Assembly: GCF_022919215.1 (NCBI RefSeq)
Contig: NZ_CP095046.1
Coordinates: forward strand, 2,966,501-3,030,500
Direction of reading: 5' to 3'
Source: Hymenobacter cellulosilyticus
GTDB lineage: Bacteria; Bacteroidota; Bacteroidia; Cytophagales; Hymenobacteraceae
Length of the DNA: 64,000 nucleotides
Below the pieces are notes generated by a model that worked only from the letters and a program-made list of their open reading frames with translations, did not search any database and had not been told where the DNA came from. This document shows, one piece after another, positions 1-8,479 of this stretch. Position 1 is the stretch's first letter, and every line of letters starts with the position of its first letter. A program made the position numbers and the translations under genes.

Positions 1-665
1 ATGACAGCCTCCAACGTGGCCGCCTCCATGTCGGGCTGCGCGGGGCAGCGCTGCATGGCCGGCTCTACCATGGTGGGCGTTGGCCCGGTCGACCATATCG
101 TGGGCAAGCTGGTAGAGGAAGCCCGCAAGATCGTGCCCGGTCAGAACCTGGGCTCGGTTATCAGCAAGGAAGCCAAGGCGCGTATTGAGCAGCACATCAC
201 CGAAGCCGAAGCTGCCGGCGCTAAAGTGCTGCTCGACGGCCGTAACGCCGTGGTGCCCGGCCACGAAGACGGCTACTACGTGGGCCCCACAGTCGTGGAT
301 TACGTGACGCCCGACATGCGCATTGCCCAGGAAGAAGTATTCGGTCCGGTGCTGGCCATCCTGCGCACCAATACCCTGGACGAGGCCCTGGCTATTGAAA
401 ACGCCAACCCTTACGGCAACGCCGCGGCCGTATTTACCAGCAGCGGCAGCTCGGCCCGCTACGTCATGGACCACGCCAACGCGGGCATGATTGGCGTCAA
501 CATCGGCGTGCCCGTGCCGCGCGAGCCGTTCTCCTTCGGGGCTGGAACGAGTCCAAGTTCGGGGCCTGCGACATCACCGGCAAAAGCTCCATCGAGTTCT
601 GGACCCAGCTCAAGAAGACCACGACCAAGTGGAATCCCGAGTCGCGGGTGAACTGGATGAGCTAG
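1..665 (+). CDS. mmsA: CoA-acylating methylmalonate-semialdehyde dehydrogenase, C-terminal part
   Basis: Aldehyde dehydrogenase superfamily. MmsA-type enzymes oxidise malonate or methylmalonate semialdehyde with NAD and CoA to acetyl- or propionyl-CoA. Only about 221 C-terminal residues of a usual ~490 are present, so the ATG at position 1 is internal and the N-terminus lies left of the window. Visible are the catalytic-cysteine motif GCAGQRCMA near residue 18 and EEVFGPVL. The frame breaks at the G run 538-541; one extra G restores SFGGWNESKFGACDITGK and the family-like end KWNPESRVNWMS at the stop 663-665. It is followed by the genes making its likely substrate, which suggests the last step of pyrimidine catabolism. 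Family call firm; substrate inferred from context. Confidence 0.88.
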
Positions 666-669
666 GACA

Positions 670-951
670 GTGACAAAGCTGGCAACTGATTTGAAAACAG
701 GGATTTCGATACGAAGGCAAATGGCGGGGTTCGGTTGGATAACAGTAGTAGCAGCCATTGTTGCGCTTTGTTGCTACCAGTATTTTGGCGGTATTCAGTG
801 TGAGCCCTGTCTTGCTGATACTTTCTGTCCGCCATGCCCTTCCGAAAGTCGCCATTACGTACTGCCCGCTTTCCTTGGTGTTGAGTCAATTGCAATAGCG
901 TTGTTTTTTGTCAGGCGAGGGCTGCAAAAGCGCAGCGCTGTTTCGCGCTGA
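670..951 (+). CDS. small cysteine-containing membrane protein, function unknown
   Basis: Unrecognised 93-residue protein. It has two hydrophobic segments, about residues 20-40 (ending ALCCYQYF) and 66-81, separated by a loop rich in cysteine (CEPC...CPPC). Four loop cysteines in CxxC pairs could form disulfides or bind a metal if the loop faces the periplasm; that is inference. The longest frame starts at GTG 670, five bases after the dehydrogenase stop; an ATG at 721 would give 76 residues that still keep both hydrophobic segments. It sits between two pyrimidine-catabolism genes, but nothing in it suggests an enzymatic role. It may be a real small gene carried in the operon or a chance frame. 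Confidence 0.45.
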   Translation: MTKLATDLKTGISIRRQMAGFGWITVVAAIVALCCYQYFGGIQCEPCLADTFCPPCPSESRHYVLPAFLGVESIAIALFFVRRGLQKRSAVSR

Positions 952-981
952 CTTCCTCCTAATAAAAAAGTTAGCCATTCT

Positions 982-2336
982 GTGGAAACCTACACCGACA
1001 CCGACAAAGACCAGATTCTGCAGGACAACCTGGAGCACACGCTTTTTTCCTGGTCGAAGCAGGCCGGCCTGAACCCGATAAATGCCGAGCGGGCCGAGGG
1101 CGTGTATCTCTGGGACCGGGACGGCAAGCGCTACATCGACTTCTCATCCCAGCTGATGAACGTCAACATCGGCCACGGCGACCAGCGCGTTACCGAAGCC
1201 GTAGCGGCCCAGATGCGGGAGCTCAGCTACGTGTATCCGGGCATGATTACCAAGGCCCGCGGCGACCTGGGCAAGAAGCTGGCAGAAATTACGGCCCCGA
1301 ACCTGACCAAGGCCTTTTTCACGCTGGGCGGGGCCGAGGCCATTGAAAACGCCATCAAGCTGGCCCGCGTCTATACCGGCCGCCACAAAATAGTGACCCT
1401 GTACCAGTCGTTTCACGGCGCTTCCTACGGGGCCATCAGTGCCGGCGGCGACCCGCGCAAGTTTGCCGTGGATAGCCAGGCTATGCCCGGGGTGGTGCAT
1501 GTAGAGAATCCGTACTTCTACCGCTGCCCCTGGTACAGCAGCACGCCGGAAGGGTGCGCCGAGCGGGCCGCCGCGGCTATGGAGCGCATCATTCAGTATG
1601 AGAATCCGGGCAGCGTGGCCGCTATTATTCTGGAAGGCGAGTCGGGCACTTCGGGCTGTATCAAATATCCGCCGACGTACTGGCAGCGGGTGCGCGCCAT
1701 CTGCGACAAGTACGGTATTCTGCTGGTGGCCGATGAGGTGATGAGCGGCTTTGGCCGCACCGGCAAGTGGTTTGGCTCCGACCACCACGGCGTGAAAGTG
1801 GATCTGATGTGCATGGCCAAGGGCATTACCGCCGGCTACCTGCCCCTGGGCGCGGTAATGGTGGATGAGGCCATTGCCAAATCTTTCGACGACAAGCCCT
1901 TGCCGCTGGGTCTTACCTACTCGGCCCACCCGGTGTCGTGCGCCGCTGCCGTGGCCGTGCTGAACATCTACGAGGAAGACAACCTGCTCGAAAATACCGT
2001 GACCCTGGGCCACTACCTCGACGAGCAGATGGCCCAACTGATAGCGCAGCACCCCAGCATCGGCGACTGGCGCAATACGGGCTTGTTTGGCTGTATCGAG
2101 CTGGTGAAAAACCGAGCTACCAAGGAGCCCATGGCCCCTGGAACGCCACTCCGGCGCAGATGGAAATCATGAACCAGGTGGCGGCCAAAATCAAGGAGCT
2201 GGGCATGTACACCTTCGTGCGCTGGAACTACATTTTCGTGGCCCCGCCGCTGAGCATCACCAAAGATGAACTCGAAGAAGGCCTCGACATTATTTCCCAG
2301 GCCATCAGCGTCGCCGACGAGTTCGTAAAGGGGTAG
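982..2336 (+). CDS. class III PLP-dependent aminotransferase (beta-alanine/omega-amino acid type)
   Basis: About 451 residues. Fold-type I, class III aminotransferase, a family including beta-alanine:pyruvate, taurine:pyruvate and GABA transaminases. Visible: TLGGAEAIENAIKLAR (cofactor phosphate region), SFHGASYGA, VADEVMSGFGRTGKWF (PLP-ring Asp) and CMAKGITAGYLPLGAVM, whose Lys should hold PLP. The frame breaks at the C run 2135-2138; one more C gives EPMAPWNATPAQMEIM and continues to VADEFVKG at 2336. Start is GTG 982 (METYTDTD). Between the semialdehyde dehydrogenase and dihydropyrimidinase genes it most likely converts beta-alanine (or beta-aminoisobutyrate) to malonate (or methylmalonate) semialdehyde. 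The exact substrate is inferred from position. Confidence 0.87.
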
Positions 2337-2365
2337 GCTTCCTGGCGAGAACAAAACAAAAACTG

Positions 2366-2440
2366 AACGTCATTCCGAGCCCAGCGAGGAATCCCGCGTG
2401 CTGACGTTGGCAGAGTAATCTGATTAGCATAGCACGCGAG
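2366..2440. repeat. intergenic gtcattc-gag type repeat with short inverted arms
   Basis: Inside the 414-bp gap between the aminotransferase and dihydropyrimidinase genes. It begins with gtcattccgagcccagcgag, resembling the elements at 38829-39042 and 48693-48790. It also holds inverted arms cgcgtgct (2395-2402) and agcacgcg (2431-2438). The rest of the gap (2441-2750) shows no convincing gene, RNA or terminator; 2650-2735 is AT-richer and may hold a promoter for the next gene, though no clear Bacteroidota -7 element was found. Confidence 0.5.
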
Positions 2441-2750
2441 ATGTTTCCCTCTGGTCGACATGAAGTCGTAGAGTCAATAACTTGAGAGGTGAAATGCCTT
2501 CCGCTTCTTGGGGTGAATGATTGTTGAAGCTACGCCCACATAAAAACAGGACGAAACTGAGCCGCTGACTGCGCTGAGGGCAAGGCTGGTTTCGAGGTGT
2601 ACTTCCATTTTCTGGGTTGCTTGCCCACCGGGTTAACCGGCTTTGGGACACTGTTTTCCTTTCTGAAAAATAAGCCGGGTCTGGGGCTTGTTTTTAGGTC
2701 GATAAAAGTCTATTTTTTCCAACTAAACTTCTTTCACTTTTCCCATCTGC

Positions 2751-4127
2751 ATGGCGTCTTTGCTACTTAAAAATGGCCGCGTCGTAACGGCCGATTCCGA
2801 TTCCGTGTGTGACGTGCTGGTGGAAGGGGAGACAATAGTGGCCATCGGCCTCAACCTGCCGGTGCAAGCCGACCACACCATTGACGCCACGGGCAAAATC
2901 ATCGTGCCCGGCGGCATCGACCCGCACGTGCATCTGGACATGCCGTTTATGGGCACCTTTAGCTCCGACACCCACGAAACCGGCACCCGCGCCGCCCTGC
3001 ACGGCGGCACCACCACCGTCATCGACTTCGTGCTCCAAAAGCAGGGCCACAGCCTGCGCGAAGCCCTGACCGAGTGGCAGGGGCGGGCTACCGGCACGGC
3101 CGTCGGCGACTACTCGTTTCACATGGCCGTGACGGATTTCAACCCCGGCACCAAGGAAGAAATCAAGGACATGATAGCCGAGGGTATCACCTCGTTTAAA
3201 ACCTTCATGGCCTACAAGGGTGCCCTCATGATTGACGATGCCCAGATGGTGGGGCTGATGCAGGAAGTAAAAAAGCACGGCGGCCTGGTAACGGCCCACG
3301 CCACCAACGGCGACATGATTGACACGCTCATTGCCCAGCACCGGGCCGCGGGCAAGCTCACGCCGCTCTACCATTATTTGTCGCAGCCCGAAGTAACGGA
3401 GGCTGAAGCCTCGGGCCGCTTCGCCGACATTGCCAACTACACTGGCGTGAATGCCTACATCGTGCACCTGACCTGCGAGGGCGCTTTGAACCAAGTACGG
3501 CGGGCCACGGAGCGCAACCAGCGCGTGTTCGTGGAAACCTGCATTCAGTACCTAGTGCTCGACGCCTCGCTGTACGAAGACGAGGTAAATGGGGCCAAGG
3601 TGGTGATGTCGCCGCCGCTGCGGGAGAAAAAGGACCAGGCCACGCTCTGGGCCGGCATCAACCAGGGCCTGGTGCAGGTAGTCGGCACCGACCACTGCCC
3701 CTTTATGTGGGAGCAGAAAATGATGGGCAAGGACGACTTCAGCAAGATTCCCAACGGCCACCCCGCCATTGAGCACCGCATGGAGCTGCTGTTTTCGGAA
3801 GGCGTAACGACCGGCAAAATCAGCCTGCAGAAGTTTGTGGAAGTAACCAGCACCAACGCGGCCAAAATCTTCGGCATGTTTCCGCGCAAAGGCACCATCA
3901 GCATCGGCGCCGACGCCGACCTGGTGCTGTTCGACCCGGCGAAGAAGCACACGATTTCGGCCGCCACCCACCACATGAACTGCGACTACTCGGCCTACGA
4001 AGGCTGGGAGCTGACCGGCAAAATCGACACCGTAATCCTTCGCGGGCAAGTGGCCGTGCACGAAGGCGAAACCAAAGTCGGCCGCGGCTACGGGCAGTTT
4101 ATCAAACGCGGCAAAACAGCTTTTTAA
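2751..4127 (+). CDS. hydA: dihydropyrimidinase (D-hydantoinase family)
   Basis: 458 residues, normal for the family. Binuclear-metal amidohydrolase that opens dihydrouracil or dihydrothymine to the N-carbamoyl-beta-amino acid in the cytoplasm. Metal ligands are visible in order: GGIDPHVHLDMPF (HxH), SFKTFMAYKG (carbamylated Lys), GGLVTAHATNGD (His), AYIVHLTCEGAL (His) and GTDHCPF (Asp). Start ATG 2751 places the short beta-strand domain SLLLKNGRVVTADSD at the N-terminus. It lies between the aminotransferase and the beta-ureidopropionase gene, so its product feeds the next enzyme. Intact frame. Confidence 0.95.
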   Translation: MASLLLKNGRVVTADSDSVCDVLVEGETIVAIGLNLPVQADHTIDATGKIIVPGGIDPHVHLDMPFMGTFSSDTHETGTRAALHGGTTTVIDFVLQKQGHSLREALTEWQGRATGTAVGDYSFHMAVTDFNPGTKEEIKDMIAEGITSFKTFMAYKGALMIDDAQMVGLMQEVKKHGGLVTAHATNGDMIDTLIAQHRAAGKLTPLYHYLSQPEVTEAEASGRFADIANYTGVNAYIVHLTCEGALNQVRRATERNQRVFVETCIQYLVLDASLYEDEVNGAKVVMSPPLREKKDQATLWAGINQGLVQVVGTDHCPFMWEQKMMGKDDFSKIPNGHPAIEHRMELLFSEGVTTGKISLQKFVEVTSTNAAKIFGMFPRKGTISIGADADLVLFDPAKKHTISAATHHMNCDYSAYEGWELTGKIDTVILRGQVAVHEGETKVGRGYGQFIKRGKTAF

Positions 4128-4130
4128 ACC

Positions 4131-4284
4131 CGTGTCATTGCGAGGCGCTAGCCGAAGCAATCCGTCCTCTGCGCAGTACGACCTGACCTTTACCCCGAAG
4201 GCCCCGCGCCTGAGCTTATCAAGAAAGAAAGCTCGGCACATTTCAGAGGACGGATTGCCACGGCTGCGCCTCGCAATGACACGC
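4131..4284. repeat. imperfect inverted repeat element between hydA and the amidohydrolase gene
   Basis: Arms 4131-4170 (cgtgtcattgcgaggc..., ending ccgtcctct) and 4245-4284 (agaggacgg..., ending gcctcgcaatgacacg) pair over most of 40 bp around a ~74-bp centre. It starts 3 bp after the dihydropyrimidinase stop, so transcript from this operon would carry a long hairpin here. It looks like a REP-like mobile palindrome related in its gtcatt-gag ends to other gaps in this window. Confidence 0.7.
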
Positions 4285-4348
4285 GCCTAGCCGCCTTCAA
4301 CACTCGAAAATCAACATACTCCCACACCCTTTTCTCCTCTCTTTCCCA

Positions 4349-5215
4349 ATGCCAAGAATTGTTAAATCCGGGTTGATTCAGATGAGTCTGCCCATCAGTG
4401 AGGGCGAAGGCACCATGGCCGAAATTATGGAAGCCATGGTGCAGAAGCATATTCCGCTAATTGAAGAAGCCGGCCGGCAGGGCGTGCAGATTCTGTGTCT
4501 GCAGGAAATCTTCAACACGCCTTATTTCTGCCCCGGCCAGGACAAAGCCTGGTACGCCTCGGCCGAGTCGGTTCCCGGCCCCACCACGGACCGCATGGCC
4601 GAGTACGCCAAGAAGTACAACATGGTGATGATTGTGCCGATTTACGAGCGGGAAGCTGCAGGTTTCCTCTATAACACGGCCGCCGTTATTGACGCCGACG
4701 GCACTTACCTGGGTAAATACCGCAAGAACCACATTCCCCACACCTCCGGGTTCTGGGAAAAGTTCTTCTTTAAGCCCGGCAACCTGGGGTACCCCGTGTT
4801 CCAGACCAAGTACGCCAAAGTGGGCGTCTACATCTGCTACGACCGGCACTTCCCCGACGGGGCCCGGGTGCTGGGCCTCAACGGAGCCGAAATCGTGTAC
4901 AATCCCTCGGCCACAGTAGCGGGCCTCTCGCAGTACCTCTGGAAGCTGGAGCAGCCGGCCCACGCGGCGGCCAACGGCTACTTCATGGGCTGCATCAACC
5001 GCGTCGGGACCGAGAAGCCCTGGAACCTGGGCAAATTCTACGGCGCCTCCTACTTCGTGGACCCGCGCGGGCAGATTTTCGCCCAGGCCTCGGAAGACAA
5101 CGACGAGCTACTGATTTCCGAGTTCGACCTCGACGAAATTGACGAGGTGCGCGCCACCTGGCAGTTCTTCCGCGACCGGCGCCCCGAAACCTACGAGAAG
5201 CTGGTCGAGCTGTAA
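4349..5215 (+). CDS. nitrilase-superfamily beta-ureidopropionase
   Basis: 288 residues. Carbon-nitrogen hydrolase that would cleave N-carbamoyl-beta-alanine to beta-alanine, CO2 and ammonia. The Glu-Lys-Cys triad is visible: Glu in LCLQEIFNTPYF (about 53), Lys in GKYRKNHIPH and Cys in VGVYICYDRHFPDGAR. The relative N-carbamoylputrescine amidase has the same architecture, but placement directly after dihydropyrimidinase and before preT/preA favours beta-ureidopropionase. Start ATG 4349 (MPRIVKSGLIQMSLP) gives the usual N-terminal strand. Intact frame. Confidence 0.9.
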   Translation: MPRIVKSGLIQMSLPISEGEGTMAEIMEAMVQKHIPLIEEAGRQGVQILCLQEIFNTPYFCPGQDKAWYASAESVPGPTTDRMAEYAKKYNMVMIVPIYEREAAGFLYNTAAVIDADGTYLGKYRKNHIPHTSGFWEKFFFKPGNLGYPVFQTKYAKVGVYICYDRHFPDGARVLGLNGAEIVYNPSATVAGLSQYLWKLEQPAHAAANGYFMGCINRVGTEKPWNLGKFYGASYFVDPRGQIFAQASEDNDELLISEFDLDEIDEVRATWQFFRDRRPETYEKLVEL

Positions 5216-5240
5216 GCCGCCGATATGATAAGTGCTTGAA

Positions 5241-5276
5241 AAGCAAGGATTGGTGGTCAAAGGCCAATCCTTGCTT
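5241..5276 (+). terminator. 13-bp perfect hairpin between the amidohydrolase and preT genes
   Basis: Arms aagcaaggattgg (5241-5253) and ccaatccttgctt (5264-5276) pair perfectly around a 10-nt loop, 25 bp after the upstream stop. No U-run follows, so it may be a weak terminator, an RNA-stability hairpin or part of a repeat rather than a strong intrinsic terminator. Confidence 0.5.
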
Positions 5277-5372
5277 ACGCTTGTAGTGCCCAGTAGGTAG
5301 CCTCCGGTCTACTTATTACCCGACATTTTTCCTGCTGCTATTGCCCCACCATTACCCTCTCCCTCCAGTACC

Positions 5373-6704
5373 ATGGCCGAGTACAAAACCCCTACTTCCG
5401 AGCCGGAATTTCACGCCAATTTCGCCCAGATCAAGCCCCGGATGAACAAGTCTGAGGCCCTGTTCGAAAGCTCGCGCTGCCTGTTCTGCTTCGACGCCCC
5501 TTGCATCAAAGCCTGCCCCTCCGGCATCGACATTCCTCAGTTTATCCGCCAAATCAACACGGGCAATACCACTGGCGCCGCCCGTACCATTTACGAGGCT
5601 AACTACTTCGGCAACGCCTGCGGCAAAGTGTGCCCCACCGAAGTACTCTGCGAAGGCGCCTGCGTGTACAATCTGCAGGACGTGAAGCCCATCGAAATCG
5701 GGCGGCTGCAGAGCTTCGCTACCCGCGAGGCTATTGAGCAGAATAAACCGCTCTTCGGACCCGGCCCGGCCAACGGCCGCAAGGTGGCCATAATAGGAGC
5801 GGGGCCGGCTGGTATTTCGGCGGCTTGCGAGCTGCGCAGCCTGGGCTATGAAGTCGACGTGTTTGAAGCCAAGTCCCAGCCTTCGGGCCTGACCGTGTAC
5901 GGCGTGGCGCCTTACAAAATCACCAACGAGGAAGTGCTGGCGGAAATGACGTATCTGGAAAACCAGTTTGGCTTCCGGGTGCAGTACAACCAGCCCATTG
6001 CCTCCCGCCGGGAGCTGGAAGCCCTGGAAGAGTCTTACGACGCTATTTTCCTCGGTATTGGCCTGGGTGCTACCAATCCGCTGCTGCTGCCCGGCGAGGA
6101 GCGCAACAACTGCGTGGGGGCCGTGGAGTTCATCGAGCAGCTGCGTGTGCAGCACCACCGCACGGCTGTGGGCCGCAAGGTTATTGTGCTCGGCGGCGGC
6201 AACACGGCCATGGACGCCGCTTCGGAGTCGGCCCGGATGGGAGCGGAAGACGTAATTCTGGCCTACCGCCGCGGCAAGGAGGAAATGGGCGCCTACGAGT
6301 TTGAGTACGACCTGGCCAAGGGCGTGGGCGTGAAGGGGCTATTCAACGTGGCTCCGGTCGAAATCGTGGGCAACGGCAAGGTCGAAGGCGTCCGGTTTAT
6401 TCGCACAGCCACGCTGCACGGGCAAGTGCAAGTAGTGCCCGGCAGCGAGTTTGTCGAGCCCTGCGACATGGTCATCAAGGCCACCGGCCAAGCCAAGCAG
6501 ACCCAGCTGCTGAGCCTCATTCCCGGCCTGCAGGTCGATAATAAAGGGCGCATCGTGGCCGATGAGCGCACCGGCCAGACCACCAACCCCAAGTATTTCA
6601 CCTCCGGCGACGCCCGCAACGGTGGGGCTGAAGTAGTCAACGCTGCGGCTGAAGCCAAAGCCACGGCCCGCGGCATTCACGCCTTTTTAAGCGGTGGTTT
6701 CTAG
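5373..6704 (+). CDS. preT: NAD(P)-dependent dihydropyrimidine dehydrogenase, flavoprotein subunit PreT
   Basis: 443 residues. Electron-input subunit that takes electrons from NAD(P)H through FAD and Fe-S clusters to PreA. The N-terminal cysteine domain shows CLFCFDAPCIKACPSGIDIP and GNACGKVCPTEVLCEGAC, typical of the GltD/PreT helical Fe-S domain. FAD-binding VAIIGAGPAGISAACELR is near residue 138 and the NAD(P)-binding motif VIVLGGGNTAMDAA near residue 273; GDARNGGAEVVNAAAEA lies at the C-terminal flavin site. Start ATG 5373 (MAEYKTPTSEPEF). preA follows after 62 bp. GltD-like proteins share this fold; the adjacent preA settles the call. Confidence 0.93.
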   Translation: MAEYKTPTSEPEFHANFAQIKPRMNKSEALFESSRCLFCFDAPCIKACPSGIDIPQFIRQINTGNTTGAARTIYEANYFGNACGKVCPTEVLCEGACVYNLQDVKPIEIGRLQSFATREAIEQNKPLFGPGPANGRKVAIIGAGPAGISAACELRSLGYEVDVFEAKSQPSGLTVYGVAPYKITNEEVLAEMTYLENQFGFRVQYNQPIASRRELEALEESYDAIFLGIGLGATNPLLLPGEERNNCVGAVEFIEQLRVQHHRTAVGRKVIVLGGGNTAMDAASESARMGAEDVILAYRRGKEEMGAYEFEYDLAKGVGVKGLFNVAPVEIVGNGKVEGVRFIRTATLHGQVQVVPGSEFVEPCDMVIKATGQAKQTQLLSLIPGLQVDNKGRIVADERTGQTTNPKYFTSGDARNGGAEVVNAAAEAKATARGIHAFLSGGF

Positions 6705-6766
6705 CTGTTGGCCTTGTTAGCCTGCACATTACGAACAACCAGCAATTACTAACCAACAGCAAATCC

Positions 6767-8173
6767 ATGCCAGATCTGTCCATAAATTTTGCCGGTATTA
6801 AGTCGCCCAACCCGTTCTGGCTGGCTTCGGCGCCGCCCACCAACTCGGGCTACCAGGTAATGAAAGCCTTCGACGCGGGTTGGGGCGGGGCCGTGTGGAA
6901 AACCCTGGGCGTGCCCGTCGTCAACGTGTCGAGCCGCTACGGGGGCGTCAATTACCGCGACAAGCGCCTGGTCGGTTTCAACAACATTGAGCTGATTTCG
7001 GACCGGCCATTGAGCGACAACCTGCGCGAGATTGAGGAAGTGAAAAAGCGCTTCCCCCACCACGCCGTCATTGCCTCCCTGATGGTGCAGAGCCGGCAGG
7101 AGTGGCACGACATCGTGCGCGACGTGCAGAACGCCGGCTCCGACGGTATTGAGCTCAACTTCGGCTGCCCCCACGGCATGTGCGAGCGGGGCATGGGCTC
7201 GGCGGTAGGGCAGGAGCCTGAAGTGCTCCAGACCATTGTGGAGTGGGTGATGGAAGTGGCCAAGATTCCGGTGATTGTGAAGCTCACGCCGAACATCAGC
7301 GACATTACCGAGCCGGCCATGGCTGCCCGCCGCGGGGGCGCCGACGCCATTTCGCTCATCAACACCATCCAAAGCATTGTAGGCGTCGACCTGGACCTGT
7401 TTGCGCCCTACCCGATAGTGGATGGCAAAGGCTCGAATGGGGGCTACTGCGGCCCGGCCGTGAAGCCCATTGCCCTGAACATGGTGAAAAACTGCGCCCA
7501 GCACCCCGAGGTGCAACTGCCTATTTCGGGCATCGGGGGCATCGAAAACTGGCGCGACGCGGTGGAGCACATCTTGCTGGGCGCCAGCAGTGTGCAGGTA
7601 TGCACGGCGGCCATGCATTTCGGCTTCGGCATCATTCGCGAAATGACCAGCGGCCTGGAGCAGTATATGACCGACAAGGGCTTCCACACGATATACGACA
7701 TGGTGGGCAAGGCCCTGCCCAACGTCAAGCACTGGGAAGATCTAAACCTGAAGTACAAAGTCACGGCCCACATCAACGAGGACAAGTGCATCGGCTGCCA
7801 GCTCTGCTATACGGCCTGCGAAGACGGAGCCCACCAGGCCATCCAGCTGCAGGAAGGCACCCGCGTGCCCGAAATCATCGACGAAAACTGCGTGGGCTGC
7901 AACCTGTGCTCCTTGGTGTGCCCCGTGGAGCAGTGCATCACGATGGAGCGCCGCGACGATGGCACCGAGCACCTCACCTGGAAGGAGCGCACCACGGCCG
8001 GTACCATTCCCACGGAGTTTAACGATGAGCGCGCCGGTGGCCGCCACCACTGGGTTCCTGAGCCCGCTGCCGCCCTGGGCAAGGAGCAGCACAAAACCTT
8101 GCCCGGCAAAGCCCGGCAGTACGCCCGCGCCGACGCGGCGGCTCTGCAAGCAACGGCTGCCAGCTCCGAGTAA
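6767..8173 (+). CDS. preA: dihydropyrimidine dehydrogenase, catalytic subunit PreA
   Basis: 468 residues. Reduces uracil or thymine to the dihydropyrimidine (or the reverse) using FMN. A DHODH-like barrel covers about residues 1-320, with PNPFWLASAPPTNSGYQV at the start, ELNFGCPHGMCERGMGSAVG (family active-site loop with Cys) and ISGIGGIENWRDAVEHIL at the FMN phosphate site. A 2x[4Fe-4S] ferredoxin domain follows: CIGCQLCYTACEDGAH and CVGCNLCSLVCPVEQC. A basic, Ala-rich tail of about 60 residues extends beyond the ferredoxin domain and looks disordered. It is the last gene of the cluster before a terminator. Confidence 0.95.
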   Translation: MPDLSINFAGIKSPNPFWLASAPPTNSGYQVMKAFDAGWGGAVWKTLGVPVVNVSSRYGGVNYRDKRLVGFNNIELISDRPLSDNLREIEEVKKRFPHHAVIASLMVQSRQEWHDIVRDVQNAGSDGIELNFGCPHGMCERGMGSAVGQEPEVLQTIVEWVMEVAKIPVIVKLTPNISDITEPAMAARRGGADAISLINTIQSIVGVDLDLFAPYPIVDGKGSNGGYCGPAVKPIALNMVKNCAQHPEVQLPISGIGGIENWRDAVEHILLGASSVQVCTAAMHFGFGIIREMTSGLEQYMTDKGFHTIYDMVGKALPNVKHWEDLNLKYKVTAHINEDKCIGCQLCYTACEDGAHQAIQLQEGTRVPEIIDENCVGCNLCSLVCPVEQCITMERRDDGTEHLTWKERTTAGTIPTEFNDERAGGRHHWVPEPAAALGKEQHKTLPGKARQYARADAAALQATAASSE

Positions 8174-8210
8174 CATACAGTTTAGCAAAGTCCTGCCCGG
8201 TGGCAGGCCA

Positions 8211-8267
8211 ACAGCGCGGCTCGATACCGAGGGTTTTCCCTGGTTTCGGGCCGCGCTGCTGTGTTTT
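8211..8267 (+). terminator. probable terminator after preA
   Basis: Arms cagcgcggc (8212-8220) and gccgcgctg (8250-8258) close an inner imperfect stem (ccgaggg / ccctggtttcgg), followed by tgttttag. It lies about 40 bp after the preA stop and separates the pyrimidine genes from the exopolysaccharide locus. Confidence 0.55.
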
Positions 8268-8289
8268 AGGCGCAGCAACAGTAAGGGTA

Positions 8290-8479
8290 GAGTGAATTGC
8301 AAGTAAATTTTTTATTGACTAAATACCATACAATGAAGTATTAGAAACTTTATTAGAACAAAAGTCATATTTATTATTGCTTAAATTCTAAAATATACGT
8401 TACTTGTTCCAGTTATCCTTCTACATCCCACCTACTGTTAAGTCTCACTTTTCTTCAGCTCTCTCACCTACAGTAGTCT
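8290..8479 (+). promoter_or_regulatory. AT-rich promoter region upstream of the exopolysaccharide arm
   Basis: Strongly AT-rich stretch in otherwise GC-rich DNA, between the preA terminator and the first exopolysaccharide gene. Such islands usually carry promoters in high-GC Bacteroidota. I could not identify a good TTG-N19-TAnnTTTG pair, so no exact start is claimed. Confidence 0.4.
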
